A DNA stretch of 64,000 nucleotides from Candidatus Phytoplasma mali (GTDB lineage: Bacteria > Bacillota_I > Bacilli_A > Acholeplasmatales > Acholeplasmataceae), in NCBI RefSeq assembly GCF_000026205.1, contig NC_011047.1, forward strand, positions 124,001 to 188,000, written 5' to 3'. The translations under genes and the position numbers were made by a program. Positions 1 to 10,216 of this stretch are shown here, in pieces. The notes beneath the pieces are model-generated. The model ran no database searches, was not told where the DNA came from, and worked only from the letters and a program-made list of their open reading frames with translations. Position 1 is the stretch's first letter, and every line of letters begins with the position of its first letter.

Positions 1-535
1 TATCTTTGATACAAATAATATAGGTCCTGGCACTGATTATATTTTAAGAAATTTAAAAAATCATATAGATAATAATGATGAATCAGAATACGAAGACATT
101 ATAAATAAAATTTTTAAATCAGCTGAAAAAAATATATGTTATGTTTATGTAGATAGTTTAAATTATTTACTAAATCAAGGACGTATTAGTAAAGTTAAAA
201 CTTTTATAGGTAATTTTTTTAAAATTAAACCTATAATAGAATTAAAAAATGGTGTTTTATCAATTAAAAAAAAAGTTCGTAGTTTAAAAAAATGTTTTGA
301 ATATTTGATAGAAAATATTAAAGATTATCATAACCAACATCAATTTATAGAAATTTATTTTCAATATTTAAATAAAAATGAACATATAATTGAATTTGAA
401 AAAAAATTAAAAACTTTAAAAAATGATAAATTAAAAATTTATAATTCCGAATATTGTTCTTCCATTAGTATTAATTTAGGACATGATTCTTTCGCAATAT
501 CTATGTTTATAGACCAATTTCCTATAAAAAAATAA
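1..535 (+). CDS. DegV family protein, copy 1 (C-terminal part, cut by window edge)
   Basis: The reading frame is open from the first full codon (position 2) to the TAA at 533-535. It encodes the last about 177 residues of a DegV-type protein. DegV proteins bind a fatty acid in a two-domain fold, and bacterial members act as fatty-acid-binding partners of fatty acid kinase. The segment matches 1096-1630, the end of the complete degV further on, base for base at an offset of 1095. The start lies left of the window, so whether copy 1 is full length cannot be seen. A broken lysS start follows it, so the duplicated unit was degV plus the beginning of lysS. Confidence 0.85.
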   Translation, partial: IFDTNNIGPGTDYILRNLKNHIDNNDESEYEDIINKIFKSAEKNICYVYVDSLNYLLNQGRISKVKTFIGNFFKIKPIIELKNGVLSIKKKVRSLKKCFEYLIENIKDYHNQHQFIEIYFQYLNKNEHIIEFEKKLKTLKNDKLKIYNSEYCSSISINLGHDSFAISMFIDQFPIKK

Positions 536-566
536 TAAATATTGAAAAAAATATTTAATTTTAAAA
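1..566. repeat. Tandem duplication, left copy (matches 1096-1661)
   Basis: Positions 1-566 equal 1096-1661 in every stretch I compared. Beyond 566 the copies diverge: the spacer before lysS is about 10 bases shorter here and the lysS ribosome-binding site aagagg has become aagaaa. The left limit of the repeat is outside the window. Confidence 0.9.
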
Positions 567-583
567 CATAAGAAACTTATTAA

Positions 584-631
584 ATGACGTATAAAACATC
601 AAAACAATATATTATAAGAAAAAACATATAA
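584..631 (+). pseudogene. Remnant of the lysS start
   Basis: An ATG at 584 opens a 15-codon frame whose first codons read M-T-Y-K-T-S and then closely follow the intact lysS start at 1686, before drifting to a stop at 629-631. Only about 45 bases of lysS are recognisable. It is the 3' edge of the tandem duplication and cannot make a functional protein. Confidence 0.85.
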
Positions 632-754
632 GACAATAAATATTTAAAAAATTAATAATTGATTAATGTATTTTAAATTTTTAATTTTATTGAATTATAT
701 TAATAATATATATTAAAAAAAAAATTTACAAAAACAAATTAAGGAATTAAAAAA

Positions 755-1630
755 ATGAATAAAAGAAAATTAGGCATCGTTGTAGACTCTGCTTGTAATC
801 AAAGTGAAATCAAAAAAATATTTCCCGATGTATCAATAGTACCAATTCAAATCATTATAGAAAACAAGATATATGAAAAAGATGATATAAAAAATAAAGA
901 TTTATTAGAATTTATGAAACAAAAAAAAAAAATAAAAACTAGTCAACCGAGTCCTAATTTATTTTTGGAAGCTTTTCAAAAACAATTAAATTTAGGTTAT
1001 GAAAAAATATTTTGTTTTACTTTATCTAAAAAACTTAGTGGCACTAATAACAGCGCTAATGTTGCTAAAAATATTTTAAATAATCCAAATGTTACTATCT
1101 TTGATACAAATAATATAGGTCCTGGCACTGATTATATTTTAAGAAATTTAAAAAATCATATAGATAATAATGATGAATCAGAATACGAAGACATTATAAA
1201 TAAAATTTTTAAATCAGCTGAAAAAAATATATGTTATGTTTATGTAGATAGTTTAAATTATTTACTAAATCAAGGACGTATTAGTAAAGTTAAAACTTTT
1301 ATAGGTAATTTTTTTAAAATTAAACCTATAATAGAATTAAAAAATGGTGTTTTATCAATTAAAAAAAAAGTTCGTAGTTTAAAAAAATGTTTTGAATATT
1401 TGATAGAAAATATTAAAGATTATCATAACCAACATCAATTTATAGAAATTTATTTTCAATATTTAAATAAAAATGAACATATAATTGAATTTGAAAAAAA
1501 ATTAAAAACTTTAAAAAATGATAAATTAAAAATTTATAATTCCGAATATTGTTCTTCCATTAGTATTAATTTAGGACATGATTCTTTCGCAATATCTATG
1601 TTTATAGACCAATTTCCTATAAAAAAATAA
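755..1630 (+). CDS. DegV family fatty-acid-binding protein (complete copy)
   Basis: The 291-residue length is typical of DegV. The N-terminus has the short strand followed by V-D-S-A, equivalent to the SDS/T ligand loop. Residues about 62-67 carry TSQPSP and residues about 92-98 carry KLSGTNN, the two hallmark motifs that hold the fatty-acid carboxylate. Family role: delivery of exogenous fatty acids to a FakA-type kinase for phospholipid synthesis, in the cytoplasm. The ATG is preceded by aagga at a normal distance. The 3' 535 bases are repeated exactly upstream. lysS begins 55 bases downstream and may be co-transcribed. Confidence 0.85.
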   Translation: MNKRKLGIVVDSACNQSEIKKIFPDVSIVPIQIIIENKIYEKDDIKNKDLLEFMKQKKKIKTSQPSPNLFLEAFQKQLNLGYEKIFCFTLSKKLSGTNNSANVAKNILNNPNVTIFDTNNIGPGTDYILRNLKNHIDNNDESEYEDIINKIFKSAEKNICYVYVDSLNYLLNQGRISKVKTFIGNFFKIKPIIELKNGVLSIKKKVRSLKKCFEYLIENIKDYHNQHQFIEIYFQYLNKNEHIIEFEKKLKTLKNDKLKIYNSEYCSSISINLGHDSFAISMFIDQFPIKK

Positions 1631-1661
1631 TAAATATTGAAAAAAATATTTAATTTTAAAA
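1096..1661. repeat. Tandem duplication, right copy (matches 1-566)
   Basis: Second copy of the duplicated degV 3' segment, here joined to the intact lysS leader with its aagagg ribosome-binding site. Confidence 0.9.
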
Positions 1662-1685
1662 TATAAAAAATAAGAGGCTTATTAA

Positions 1686-3179
1686 ATGACGTATAAAACA
1701 TCAGAACAATATATTATAAGAAGAAAAAAAATTGATCATTTAAAAAAATTAAAAATAAATCCTTTTGGAAATAAATTTATCCGTACTCATTGTATAAAAA
1801 ATATTATAGAAGAATTTCAAAATTATGATAAATTAGATTTAGTAAAAAAAAATGAACAAGTTACTATAGCTGGACGAATAATTTTAAAAAGAGAACAAGG
1901 TAAAGCCGGGTTTTTACATTTACAAGATTATCATTATAAAATTCAAATTTATATAAAATTAGATTTAATAGGTGATAAAGCTTTTGAATTATATAAAAAT
2001 TCGGATTTAGGTGATATTATTGGCATTAGCGGTATATTATTTAAAACTAAAACTAATGAATTAACTATTAAGGCTAATGACTTTATACATTTAACAAAAG
2101 CTCTATTACCGTTACCTGATAAATACAAAGGATTAAAAAATAAAGAAATTATTAGAAAACGTCGTTATATTGATTTAATAATGAATTCAAAAACACGTGA
2201 AATTTTTTTTCTTCGTAGTCAAATTATTAAAAATATAAGAAATTTTTTTGATAATAAAAATTTTTTAGAAGTAGAAACACCTACATTACAATCCATTTTA
2301 GGAGGAGCAACAGCAAAACCTTTTGTAACATATCATAATGATTTAGAAAGTAATTTTTATTTAAGAATAGCAACAGAATTATCACTAAAAAAATTAATTG
2401 TGGGTGGTTTAGAAGCAGTTTATGAAATTGGAAAAGTTTTTAGAAATGAAGGAATTGATGCAAGTCATAATCCTGAATTTACAAGCTTAGAAATTTATTT
2501 AGCTTTCGCCGATATGAGAGATATGATGAATTTAACTAAACAATGTTTAAAAGATGTTTGTAAAAAAACTTTAAAAACTTTGGAATTTAAATATCAAAAT
2601 CATATTATTAATTTTAATAAATTTGAAGAAATACATATTTTAGATGCTATTAAACAAAAAACTGGAATTAACTTTTGGAATGATATGAACTTAGAAACTG
2701 CTAAAAATTTAAGTTTGCAACATCAAATAAATATTTTACCTCATTTTAGTATAGGACATATCATCGAAGCTTTTTTTGAAAAATATGTTGAAAAAGAATT
2801 AATTCAACCTACATTTATTTATGGCCATCCAATAGAAATTAGTCCTTTAGCAAAAACTAATCAAAAAGATAAAAGATTAACAGATCGTTTTGAATTATTT
2901 ATAGTAGGAAAAGAATTTGCAAATGCATTTAGCGAATTAAATGATCCTATAGAACAAGAAAAACGTTTTTTAAATCAATTAGAACAAAAAAAATTAGGAA
3001 ATCAAGAAGCAAACGAAATGGATCTAGATTTTATTGAAGCCCTAGAATATGGTATGCCACCTACTGGAGGTATGGGTTTGGGGATTGATAGATTAGTAAT
3101 GCTTTTAACTAACGTAGATAATATAAATGATGTAATTTTATTTCCACACTTTAAAAATCAAAAAAAAGAAGATGTATAA
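1686..3179 (+). CDS. lysS: Lysyl-tRNA synthetase, class II
   Basis: Charges tRNA-Lys in the cytoplasm. At 497 residues it has normal class II LysRS length. The N-terminal OB-fold anticodon-binding domain spans about residues 55-140 (VTIAGRI, then GFLHLQD). The class II catalytic core follows: motif 1 near residues 190-205 ([10 protein letters not shown]), motif 2 ([15 protein letters not shown], about 252-266) and motif 3 near the C-terminus ([13 protein letters not shown]). The start is supported by aagagg a few bases upstream and by the matching remnant at 584. dnaE follows after 44 bases on the same strand. Confidence 0.97.
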   Translation: MTYKTSEQYIIRRKKIDHLKKLKINPFGNKFIRTHCIKNIIEEFQNYDKLDLVKKNEQVTIAGRIILKREQGKAGFLHLQDYHYKIQIYIKLDLIGDKAFELYKNSDLGDIIGISGILFKTKTNELTIKANDFIHLTKALLPLPDKYKGLKNKEIIRKRRYIDLIMNSKTREIFFLRSQIIKNIRNFFDNKNFLEVETPTLQSILGGATAKPFVTYHNDLESNFYLRIATELSLKKLIVGGLEAVYEIGKVFRNEGIDASHNPEFTSLEIYLAFADMRDMMNLTKQCLKDVCKKTLKTLEFKYQNHIINFNKFEEIHILDAIKQKTGINFWNDMNLETAKNLSLQHQINILPHFSIGHIIEAFFEKYVEKELIQPTFIYGHPIEISPLAKTNQKDKRLTDRFELFIVGKEFANAFSELNDPIEQEKRFLNQLEQKKLGNQEANEMDLDFIEALEYGMPPTGGMGLGIDRLVMLLTNVDNINDVILFPHFKNQKKEDV

Positions 3180-3223
3180 TTTATATTTAAATTATATTAC
3201 AAGAGGGAGGTATTTATTCATAA

Positions 3224-5986
3224 ATGAGGGGGTATTTTTATTGTCAAAGTTATTATAATTTATTAAAAAGTCTTAATTCATTAGAAGATATTGTTAAAAC
3301 AGCAATAAAAAATAATTATGATTTTGTATCACTAAGCGATGATGAAAATTTATACGGTATGATAGAATTTTTAGAATTATGTTATAAATATAAAATTAAA
3401 CCTGTTATAGGTATTAAAATAAAATTAAATTTAAACAAAAAAAATGAATTTTCAAAAAATAATAAAAAAATAGAAATTTTAGTTTACGCTAAAAATGATA
3501 TAGGAATTAATAATTTAATTAAATTATCTAACATAATTAAAGCAGAAAACAAAGAGGTATATTTGCAAGATTTACAAGAATTACAGGAAGGAATTTTTGT
3601 AATTATTTCCATTCTAGATAAATTTTTTTTTGAAAAAGTTAATAATTATTTTTTATCTCCAACAGATGCAAATAAAGAAATAATTGAAACAATATTGCTA
3701 AATTTTAAAGAAAAAATAAAAAATTTTTATATCGGTATTTCTTTACAAGCTAATATTAATGTTGACATGATTGAATATGGAATAAATGATTTATCAATTA
3801 TATCGCCCGATTTAGAACAAATCGAAGATAATATAACATACTTTGCAGATAAATTAAAAATAAAAATTTTACCTACTCATAAAACAAAATATTTAGAACA
3901 AAAAGATAATATTGTATATGAACAATTAATTAAATTGAATACTGATAATAAAAATGAAAAAAATAATCAAAAATTAAACTTTAGTTTTTTGACAAAAGAA
4001 GAATTTATTTTAAAATATGATAAATTCCCAAAATTAATGTTAAATTTACAAGAATTAGTTAGCAAAATTAATTATTCTAATAATATATTCGATGATAAAT
4101 TTCATTTACCAAAAATTAATAAAGATGTTTTATTAGATTCTTCAAAAATTTTAAAAAAAAAAACTTGGGAAAATTTTAAAAAAAAAATAAATACAAAAGA
4201 AAATAAAATTTATTCTGAATATGTAAAAAGATTAAAACATGAATTAAAAATTATTTCTCAAATGAAATATGAAGATTATTTTTTAATTGTGGCTGATATT
4301 ATATCTTATGCTAAAAAAAATAATATTTTAGTTGGACCCGGACGAGGTTCTTCAGTTGGTTCTTTAGTATGTTTTTGTTTAGATATTACTGAAATCGATC
4401 CTTTAAAATATGACTTAATTTTTGAAAGATTTTTAAATCCTCAACGAACAAAAATGCCAGATATTGATTTAGATTTTCCTGATAATCAAAGAGAAAATGT
4501 TATAAATTATGTAAAAAACAAATACAAAAATAATAATGTTGCAAATTTAATTACTTTTTTACATTTTCCTATGAATTTTTTAATAGATAAAATAGCAAAT
4601 AATTTATATGGTTATACAAATACAGATAACCTAAAAAAAAAAATTTCAAAAAAAACATTAGATAAAACAGATTATAAAGGTAAAGAAATTGAACGCATAG
4701 CAAATATAATAATAAAAATACCAAGAACTACAGGTACTCATATTTCTGGCATTATTTTAAGTCAAGAAAATTTATTAAAAACTCTTCCACTTCAATTAAA
4801 CAATAACAATAAACAAACAAATTATCAAACACAATTTGAAGATAAAAATTTACAAAAAATTGGTCTATTCAAAATAGACTTTTTAGGAATAAAAGCTTTA
4901 ACTTTAATGAACAAAATTTTAAAAAAAATTAAAAATTTAGAAATAAAAAACATTCCATTAGATGATATAAAAACATATAATTTATTAAAAGAACAAAAAA
5001 CTATAAGTATTTTTCAATTAGAATCAACAACAGCTAAAAATGTTTTAAAAAAAATTCAACCATGCAAATTCTCAGATTTAATAGATGTTTTAGGGTTTAA
5101 TAGACCTGGAACAATAAATTTTATTAATGAATATATAAGAAATAAAAACACAAATATTAAAAAAGTTTTTTTACATCCTTTAATTCATGAAATTTTAAAA
5201 CCTACTCATGGAGTTATTATTTATCAAGAACAAATAATGCAAATAATTATTAAATTTGCAAACTATAACTTGATAGAAGCAGATAACTTTAGAAATGCCA
5301 TAAGTAAAAAAGATCAATATTTCTTAATTAATGAAAAAAATACTTTTATAAAAAAAAGTATGGAAAATGGAAATTCAATCGAAGATACGAATAAAATTTA
5401 TGATCATATTTACAATTTTGCTAATTATGGTTTCAATAAAAGTCATAGCGTTGCCTATGCTTTAATAACTTATCGTATGTCTTATTTAAAAACTAATTAC
5501 CAAAAAGAATTTAATTTAGTATTATTAAACCAATTTGCAAAAAATAATGACTGGGAAGCAACCAATAATTTCATAAAAGAAATAAAAACAGAAATGAAAT
5601 TTATAAAACCTAATATTTTCAACAGTTCAAATCAATATAATGTTTTATCTGAAAAAAAACTAATTATTCCTTTAATCTCAATTAAAGGGGTTGATAATAA
5701 TTTTTATCAAAACTTAATAAAAGAAAAAGAACAAAAAAAATTTGAAAATTATGAAAATTTTAAACAAAGATTAAAAATAAGTTTAAATTTAAATAAAAAC
5801 GAAAATTTATTAGATAATTTAATTTTTTCTGGAGCTTTAGATATTTTTGGTTTAAATCGTAGAACTTTATATGAATATAAAAACATAAATAGTGAACGAC
5901 CTAAAGAATATGAAGAATTTTCAAAAATAAAGTTAATTAATGAAGAAAAAAAAGCATTTAAATTTGATTTATCTTTAATTAAATAA
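3224..5986 (+). CDS. dnaE: DNA polymerase III alpha subunit, DnaE type
   Basis: Replicative polymerase subunit. Polymerase landmarks are clear: VGPGRGSSVGSL at about residues 370-381, then DPLKYDLIFERFLNP, and MPDIDLDFPD with the catalytic aspartates at about 411-420. FNKSHSVAYA occurs near residue 740. The 920-residue length is short for DnaE: the C-terminal OB fold and tau-binding part appear trimmed. The N-terminal PHP domain keeps its outline, but the expected metal-site residues are altered (Y-C-Q-S where L-x-V-H-S is usual; S-D-D-E-N where T-D-H-x-N is usual). No exonuclease domain is present. The start ATG lies 14 bases after gagggagg. Confidence 0.95.
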   Translation: MRGYFYCQSYYNLLKSLNSLEDIVKTAIKNNYDFVSLSDDENLYGMIEFLELCYKYKIKPVIGIKIKLNLNKKNEFSKNNKKIEILVYAKNDIGINNLIKLSNIIKAENKEVYLQDLQELQEGIFVIISILDKFFFEKVNNYFLSPTDANKEIIETILLNFKEKIKNFYIGISLQANINVDMIEYGINDLSIISPDLEQIEDNITYFADKLKIKILPTHKTKYLEQKDNIVYEQLIKLNTDNKNEKNNQKLNFSFLTKEEFILKYDKFPKLMLNLQELVSKINYSNNIFDDKFHLPKINKDVLLDSSKILKKKTWENFKKKINTKENKIYSEYVKRLKHELKIISQMKYEDYFLIVADIISYAKKNNILVGPGRGSSVGSLVCFCLDITEIDPLKYDLIFERFLNPQRTKMPDIDLDFPDNQRENVINYVKNKYKNNNVANLITFLHFPMNFLIDKIANNLYGYTNTDNLKKKISKKTLDKTDYKGKEIERIANIIIKIPRTTGTHISGIILSQENLLKTLPLQLNNNNKQTNYQTQFEDKNLQKIGLFKIDFLGIKALTLMNKILKKIKNLEIKNIPLDDIKTYNLLKEQKTISIFQLESTTAKNVLKKIQPCKFSDLIDVLGFNRPGTINFINEYIRNKNTNIKKVFLHPLIHEILKPTHGVIIYQEQIMQIIIKFANYNLIEADNFRNAISKKDQYFLINEKNTFIKKSMENGNSIEDTNKIYDHIYNFANYGFNKSHSVAYALITYRMSYLKTNYQKEFNLVLLNQFAKNNDWEATNNFIKEIKTEMKFIKPNIFNSSNQYNVLSEKKLIIPLISIKGVDNNFYQNLIKEKEQKKFENYENFKQRLKISLNLNKNENLLDNLIFSGALDIFGLNRRTLYEYKNINSERPKEYEEFSKIKLINEEKKAFKFDLSLIK

Positions 5987-6022
5987 TAAATAATATTTTA
6001 AAAAAAGGAATAATTTATCATT

Positions 6023-6454
6023 ATGAATAATAATTCTCAATCTCAATTTAGTCCCATTAAACAATTTTCGAAAAACAATATACCTTTATATAAAAAAAGT
6101 ATTTTTCGCATTTTATGTTCAACACTTATTTTAACTATAATATTAATAGGAATTGTTGTTTCTATCAAACTACCTAACGCAAAAAAATATTCTATTAAAG
6201 ATTTAAATCCTTTTGAAAATGATATAAATCAAAATTTAGAAAAAACAGAACCATCGGAAGAAACTAGAATAAGGATAGAATCTATTTTAATATTTATGTT
6301 TTTAGGAGCTTTAATTTTAGGTTTGAAAAAAGGAACTATAGGTATTACTTTAGGATATTTTACTGGCGCAACAATAGGAATGTTAATTGGTCTTTTTTTC
6401 CCAGTGTTGATTTATTTTTTAGAATTTTTAATTCGTCAAATTTTATTTTTATAA
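6023..6454 (+). CDS. Small integral membrane protein, function unknown
   Basis: 143 residues with three or four hydrophobic spans: about 28-48, 87-101 and 105-141. The last region is glycine-rich (L-G-x-x-x-G-A repeats), as in membrane helices that pack closely. A polar loop of about 40 residues separates the first span from the rest. I recognise no family. It starts 37 bases after dnaE with aaagga upstream, so it is probably the last gene of a lysS-dnaE transcript, and it faces prfB tail to tail. Confidence 0.75.
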   Translation: MNNNSQSQFSPIKQFSKNNIPLYKKSIFRILCSTLILTIILIGIVVSIKLPNAKKYSIKDLNPFENDINQNLEKTEPSEETRIRIESILIFMFLGALILGLKKGTIGITLGYFTGATIGMLIGLFFPVLIYFLEFLIRQILFL

Positions 6455-6542
6455 TCAAATAAAATTTAAAAATATTAAAAATAATTAATTTTAATATTAT
6501 ATTTTTATATAAAAATTATTAATAATAAAATTAAAAATTAAT

Positions 6543-7634
6543 TTAAATATTTTTTTTTAAAAATGAACTAATAAATAAGTCTAAATCACCATCAATAACG
6601 GATTCAATTTGATATGATTCAACATTAGTTCTATGATCTTTTACCAACTGATAAGGATGAAAAATATAACTTCTAATTTGATTACCCCAACTAATTTCTT
6701 TTTGTACTCCTTGAATTAATTTTAAATTAATTTCTTGTTTTTTAATCTCTCTTTGAAACAATTTAGTTTTTAAAATTTGTAACGCCCGTTCTTTATTACG
6801 GGTTTGACTGCGTTCATTTTGACAATTAATTACAATATTAGTAGGCAAATGTGTTAACCTAACTGCTGAATCAGTAGTATTTACGTGCTGTCCACCAGCT
6901 CCGCTGCTTCTAAAAACATCAATTTTTAATTCTTCTTCTTTAATTTTAATTTCAATATTTTCATTAATTTCAGGTAAAACATCACAAGAGGTAAAAGAAG
7001 TATGCCTTTTAGAATTTGAGTCAAAAGGTGAAATTCTAACCAAACGATGAACTCCTTTTTCAGACTTTAAATAACCATAAGCATATACACCTTTAATTAA
7101 TAAAGAAACACTTTTTAAACCAGCAACATCGCCTACTTGATAATCTAAAACTACGATTTTAAAATTTTTCTTTTGAGCATATTTTTGATACATTCTCAAA
7201 AGCATTTCGCACCAATCTTGCGATTCAATACCACCCGCGCCAGGATGTAAAATTAAAATAGCATTTTTTTTATCATAAGTTTGATTTAATAAAATATTAA
7301 TTTCAAAATCTTGAATATTTTTTTTTAAACTTAATAATGTTTGTTCTAAAAATAAAAAATCATCGGTATTTTCTTTAGTTATTTTTAATAAAGATAATAA
7401 ATCTCGGTATTCTTCATGAAATTTTTGCATTTTATAAATTTTTTCATTTAAAGATTTAAATTCTTGATTAATTTTTTTAGCTTTTTCGAAATTCTCCCAA
7501 AAATTAGATAAATTAATCAAATGATTTAAATCTTTTAAACGTTTTTTTTGTTTATTTAAATTCATTCCAATTTCTAAATCATCTAAAATTTTCTTTAAAT
7601 TATCTAAAATCAAATTAATTTCATATTTTTCCAT
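6543..7634 (-). CDS. prfB: Peptide chain release factor 2
   Basis: Terminates translation at UAA and UGA. The 363 residues carry the RF2 recognition tripeptide SPF at 202-204 (RF1 would have PxT) and the catalytic GGQ at 247-249 in SSGAGGQHVNTTDSAVR. The gene is one uninterrupted frame. The stretch equivalent to the usual autoregulatory frameshift site (near residues 21-30) contains no in-frame UGA, so the common programmed +1 shift is absent. RF2 fits the UGA stops of der and sufS in this window and separates this organism from mycoplasmas that read UGA as tryptophan. It lies downstream of secA. Confidence 0.97.
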   Translation of the reverse strand: MEKYEINLILDNLKKILDDLEIGMNLNKQKKRLKDLNHLINLSNFWENFEKAKKINQEFKSLNEKIYKMQKFHEEYRDLLSLLKITKENTDDFLFLEQTLLSLKKNIQDFEINILLNQTYDKKNAILILHPGAGGIESQDWCEMLLRMYQKYAQKKNFKIVVLDYQVGDVAGLKSVSLLIKGVYAYGYLKSEKGVHRLVRISPFDSNSKRHTSFTSCDVLPEINENIEIKIKEEELKIDVFRSSGAGGQHVNTTDSAVRLTHLPTNIVINCQNERSQTRNKERALQILKTKLFQREIKKQEINLKLIQGVQKEISWGNQIRSYIFHPYQLVKDHRTNVESYQIESVIDGDLDLFISSFLKKNI

Positions 7635-7730
7635 TAATATTTATTCCATATCTAATTAATTATTTATAATTTTAATAAATTTAAAATAAAAAAAATAATT
7701 ACAATTAAAAACTTTATAAATTTCAAAACA

Positions 7731-10124
7731 TTAAATAGGAATTTTTAATAATATTTTAGTAATATCAAAAGAAATTTGTTGTATCATTTGATTAAATAAC
7801 AATCTACCTTCTTTTTGATAAGAAATCAAAGAGTTTTGTTGTCCATAATTCAAAAAACTTGCCCCTTTTCGTAAATACTCCATATTATTAATATGTAAAC
7901 TCCAATGATAATCGATGATTTTTAAAATTTTTAATCTTGTTCTTTCTATAAAATTTTGTTGATGTTCAGAAATTAATTCTTTAGGTGGTAATAATAAAAT
8001 ATTTTTAGCTTTATTTTGAACATAATCAATAATTATTTTTTCAATATTAACATTTTTATTATTTTCTATTAAATGTTTGATTTCTGATAAATATAAAACA
8101 TTTCTATTAAAAAAATGTAATTCTAAATAATGAATTAAATCTTCTAAATAATTTTGTTTTTTAATATTTATATTAGAATTTTTAAAATAATAACTAATTT
8201 GATAATTTAAAGTTTTTTCTACTAAATTAAAAACTAATTTTTTTATTTCATCACAAAATAAAACTTCTTTTCTTTGTTTATAAATAATTTCTCTTTGAAT
8301 TCTTAAAATATCATCGTATTTTAAAATATATTTACGATAATCAAAATTACTGGATTCAATCTTTTTTTGAATATTAATCAAAAATCTAGTTATTAATTTA
8401 GAAGAAGTCATTTTATTTTCTGAAATATTAATTTTTTTCAACAATTCTATAATATATTGTAATTTAGAACCACCAAAACGTTGTAATAAATCATCTTCGC
8501 CAGAAATAAAAAAACGAGAATAACCAGGATCACCTTGACGACCTGCTCTACCTCTTAACTGATGATCAATCCTTCTTGATTCGTGTTTTTCAGTACCTAT
8601 AACAGCCAAACCGCCTAATTCAATTACACCTTTACCCAAAATAATATCAGTTCCACGACCTGCCATATTAGTAGCAATAGTAACAGAACCTTTAATGCCG
8701 GCTTTAGAAATTATTTCTGCTTCTCTTATGTGATTCTTAGCATTCAAAACTTCATGTGTAATATTGTGTTTATGTAATTTTTTAGAAATTTGTTCTGATA
8801 TTTCAACAGTAATAGTACCTATTAAAACAGGTTGTCCTTTTTTATGTCTATTTTTAACATCTTCAATTAAATATTTCCATTTTTCATTTAAATTTGTAAA
8901 AATAAAATCTGGATCATCTATTCTAATCATAGGTTTATTAGTTGGAATTTCTATTACTTCCATATTATAAATATTACGAAATTCATCTTCTTCGGTTTTA
9001 GCTGTTCCTGTCATTCCAGATATTTTTTTATAAAGACGAAAAAAATTTTGATAAGTAATAGTGGCTGAAATAGTAGTCTCAGGTTTAATAGTAACTCTTT
9101 CTTTAGCCTCTAAAGCTTGATGTAAACCATTACTAAATTGACGACCTTTTAAAATTCTACCCGTAAATTCATCAATAATCAATATTTGATCTTTAACAAC
9201 TAAATAATCTTTATTGTTGTGCATTAGAAAAAAAGCTTTTAAAGCATTTTTTATACGATGTAATAAAGGAGCATGATTAACATTATATAAATTATTTATT
9301 TGAAAAAAATTTTCTGCTTTATTTATACCTTTTTCAGTTAATTCAATAGTTTTAGTTTCTAAATCAATTATATAATGATTGTTTTTTAAAGTTCTTACAA
9401 AACGATCGGCTTCACGATAAATAAATTCAGTTTGCCTATTTTGATTTGAAATTATTAAAGGAGTTCTAGCTTCATCTATTAAAATAGAATCAACTTCATC
9501 AACAATAGCATAACCATAATCTCTTTGCATAACTAAATTTTTACAATCAATTTGCATATTATCTCTTAAATAATCAAAAGATAATTCACTGTTTGTAGAA
9601 TAAAGAATATCACAATCATAAGCTTGTTTTTTTTCTATATTATTTTTATTTTTAGTATTTAAACCAACAGATAATCCTAAAAAATTAAAAACTTTACTTA
9701 TAATGCCTTCAGCTTCACGACTAGCTAAATACTCATTAACAGTAACAATATGTACACTTTGACCACTTAAAGAATTCAAATAAGATGGCATAATAGCAGT
9801 TAAAGTTTTCCCTTCTCCAGTTTTCATTTCTGCTACATTACCTTGATGCAATATAATAGCTCCCAAAAGTTGTACATAATAAGGTTTCATTCCAGTAATT
9901 CTATAACTAGCTTCCCTAGCTAAAGCGTAAGCCTCAACTAAAAGTTCATCTAAATTTTTTTTTTGACAAAAAATATTTTTTAATCTTAGAGTTTCTTTTT
10001 TGAAATCTTCATCTTTTAATTTTGTCATTTTTTCATCTAATTTATTAATTTGATCAGCTAAAATTTTAGCTTTTTTTAAATATTTTCTAGAAGAATTAAA
10101 TATTTTTTTTAAAATATTAAACAT
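7731..10124 (-). CDS. secA: Preprotein translocase ATPase SecA
   Basis: Motor that drives secretory proteins through SecYEG. It is the export route used by phytoplasma effectors and surface proteins. At 797 residues it has a nucleotide-binding domain 1 with a Walker A motif in [11 protein letters not shown] (about residue 100), [16 protein letters not shown], the preprotein cross-linking region, and domain 2 ending in the [13 protein letters not shown] and [14 protein letters not shown] motifs. The C-terminal zinc-binding SecB tail is missing, as is usual in mollicutes. prfB follows on the same strand. Confidence 0.98.
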   Translation of the reverse strand: MFNILKKIFNSSRKYLKKAKILADQINKLDEKMTKLKDEDFKKETLRLKNIFCQKKNLDELLVEAYALAREASYRITGMKPYYVQLLGAIILHQGNVAEMKTGEGKTLTAIMPSYLNSLSGQSVHIVTVNEYLASREAEGIISKVFNFLGLSVGLNTKNKNNIEKKQAYDCDILYSTNSELSFDYLRDNMQIDCKNLVMQRDYGYAIVDEVDSILIDEARTPLIISNQNRQTEFIYREADRFVRTLKNNHYIIDLETKTIELTEKGINKAENFFQINNLYNVNHAPLLHRIKNALKAFFLMHNNKDYLVVKDQILIIDEFTGRILKGRQFSNGLHQALEAKERVTIKPETTISATITYQNFFRLYKKISGMTGTAKTEEDEFRNIYNMEVIEIPTNKPMIRIDDPDFIFTNLNEKWKYLIEDVKNRHKKGQPVLIGTITVEISEQISKKLHKHNITHEVLNAKNHIREAEIISKAGIKGSVTIATNMAGRGTDIILGKGVIELGGLAVIGTEKHESRRIDHQLRGRAGRQGDPGYSRFFISGEDDLLQRFGGSKLQYIIELLKKINISENKMTSSKLITRFLINIQKKIESSNFDYRKYILKYDDILRIQREIIYKQRKEVLFCDEIKKLVFNLVEKTLNYQISYYFKNSNINIKKQNYLEDLIHYLELHFFNRNVLYLSEIKHLIENNKNVNIEKIIIDYVQNKAKNILLLPPKELISEHQQNFIERTRLKILKIIDYHWSLHINNMEYLRKGASFLNYGQQNSLISYQKEGRLLFNQMIQQISFDITKILLKIPI

Positions 10125-10170
10125 AAGTTTTATTCCTTTTTTTTGGTTTTTTTAAAAAATTAAATTAAAA

Positions 10171-10200
10171 AAATATCAAATAAATTAATATTTGATATTT
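10171..10200 (-). terminator. Hairpin terminator after the MacB-like ABC transporter
   Basis: Arms aaatatcaaa (10171-10180) and tttgatattt (10191-10200) pair perfectly around a 10-base loop. On the minus strand a T-rich run follows, 17 bases past the stop at 10217. Confidence 0.6.
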
Positions 10201-10216
10201 GAAAAAATTAATATAA

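Noticed and set aside
305-535. Separate small ORF of 76 codons
   Set aside because: It is only the tail of the longer frame that enters from the window edge and equals the C-terminus of DegV.
8764-8970. 68-codon plus-strand frame within secA
   Set aside because: Antisense shadow of the intact secA reading frame.
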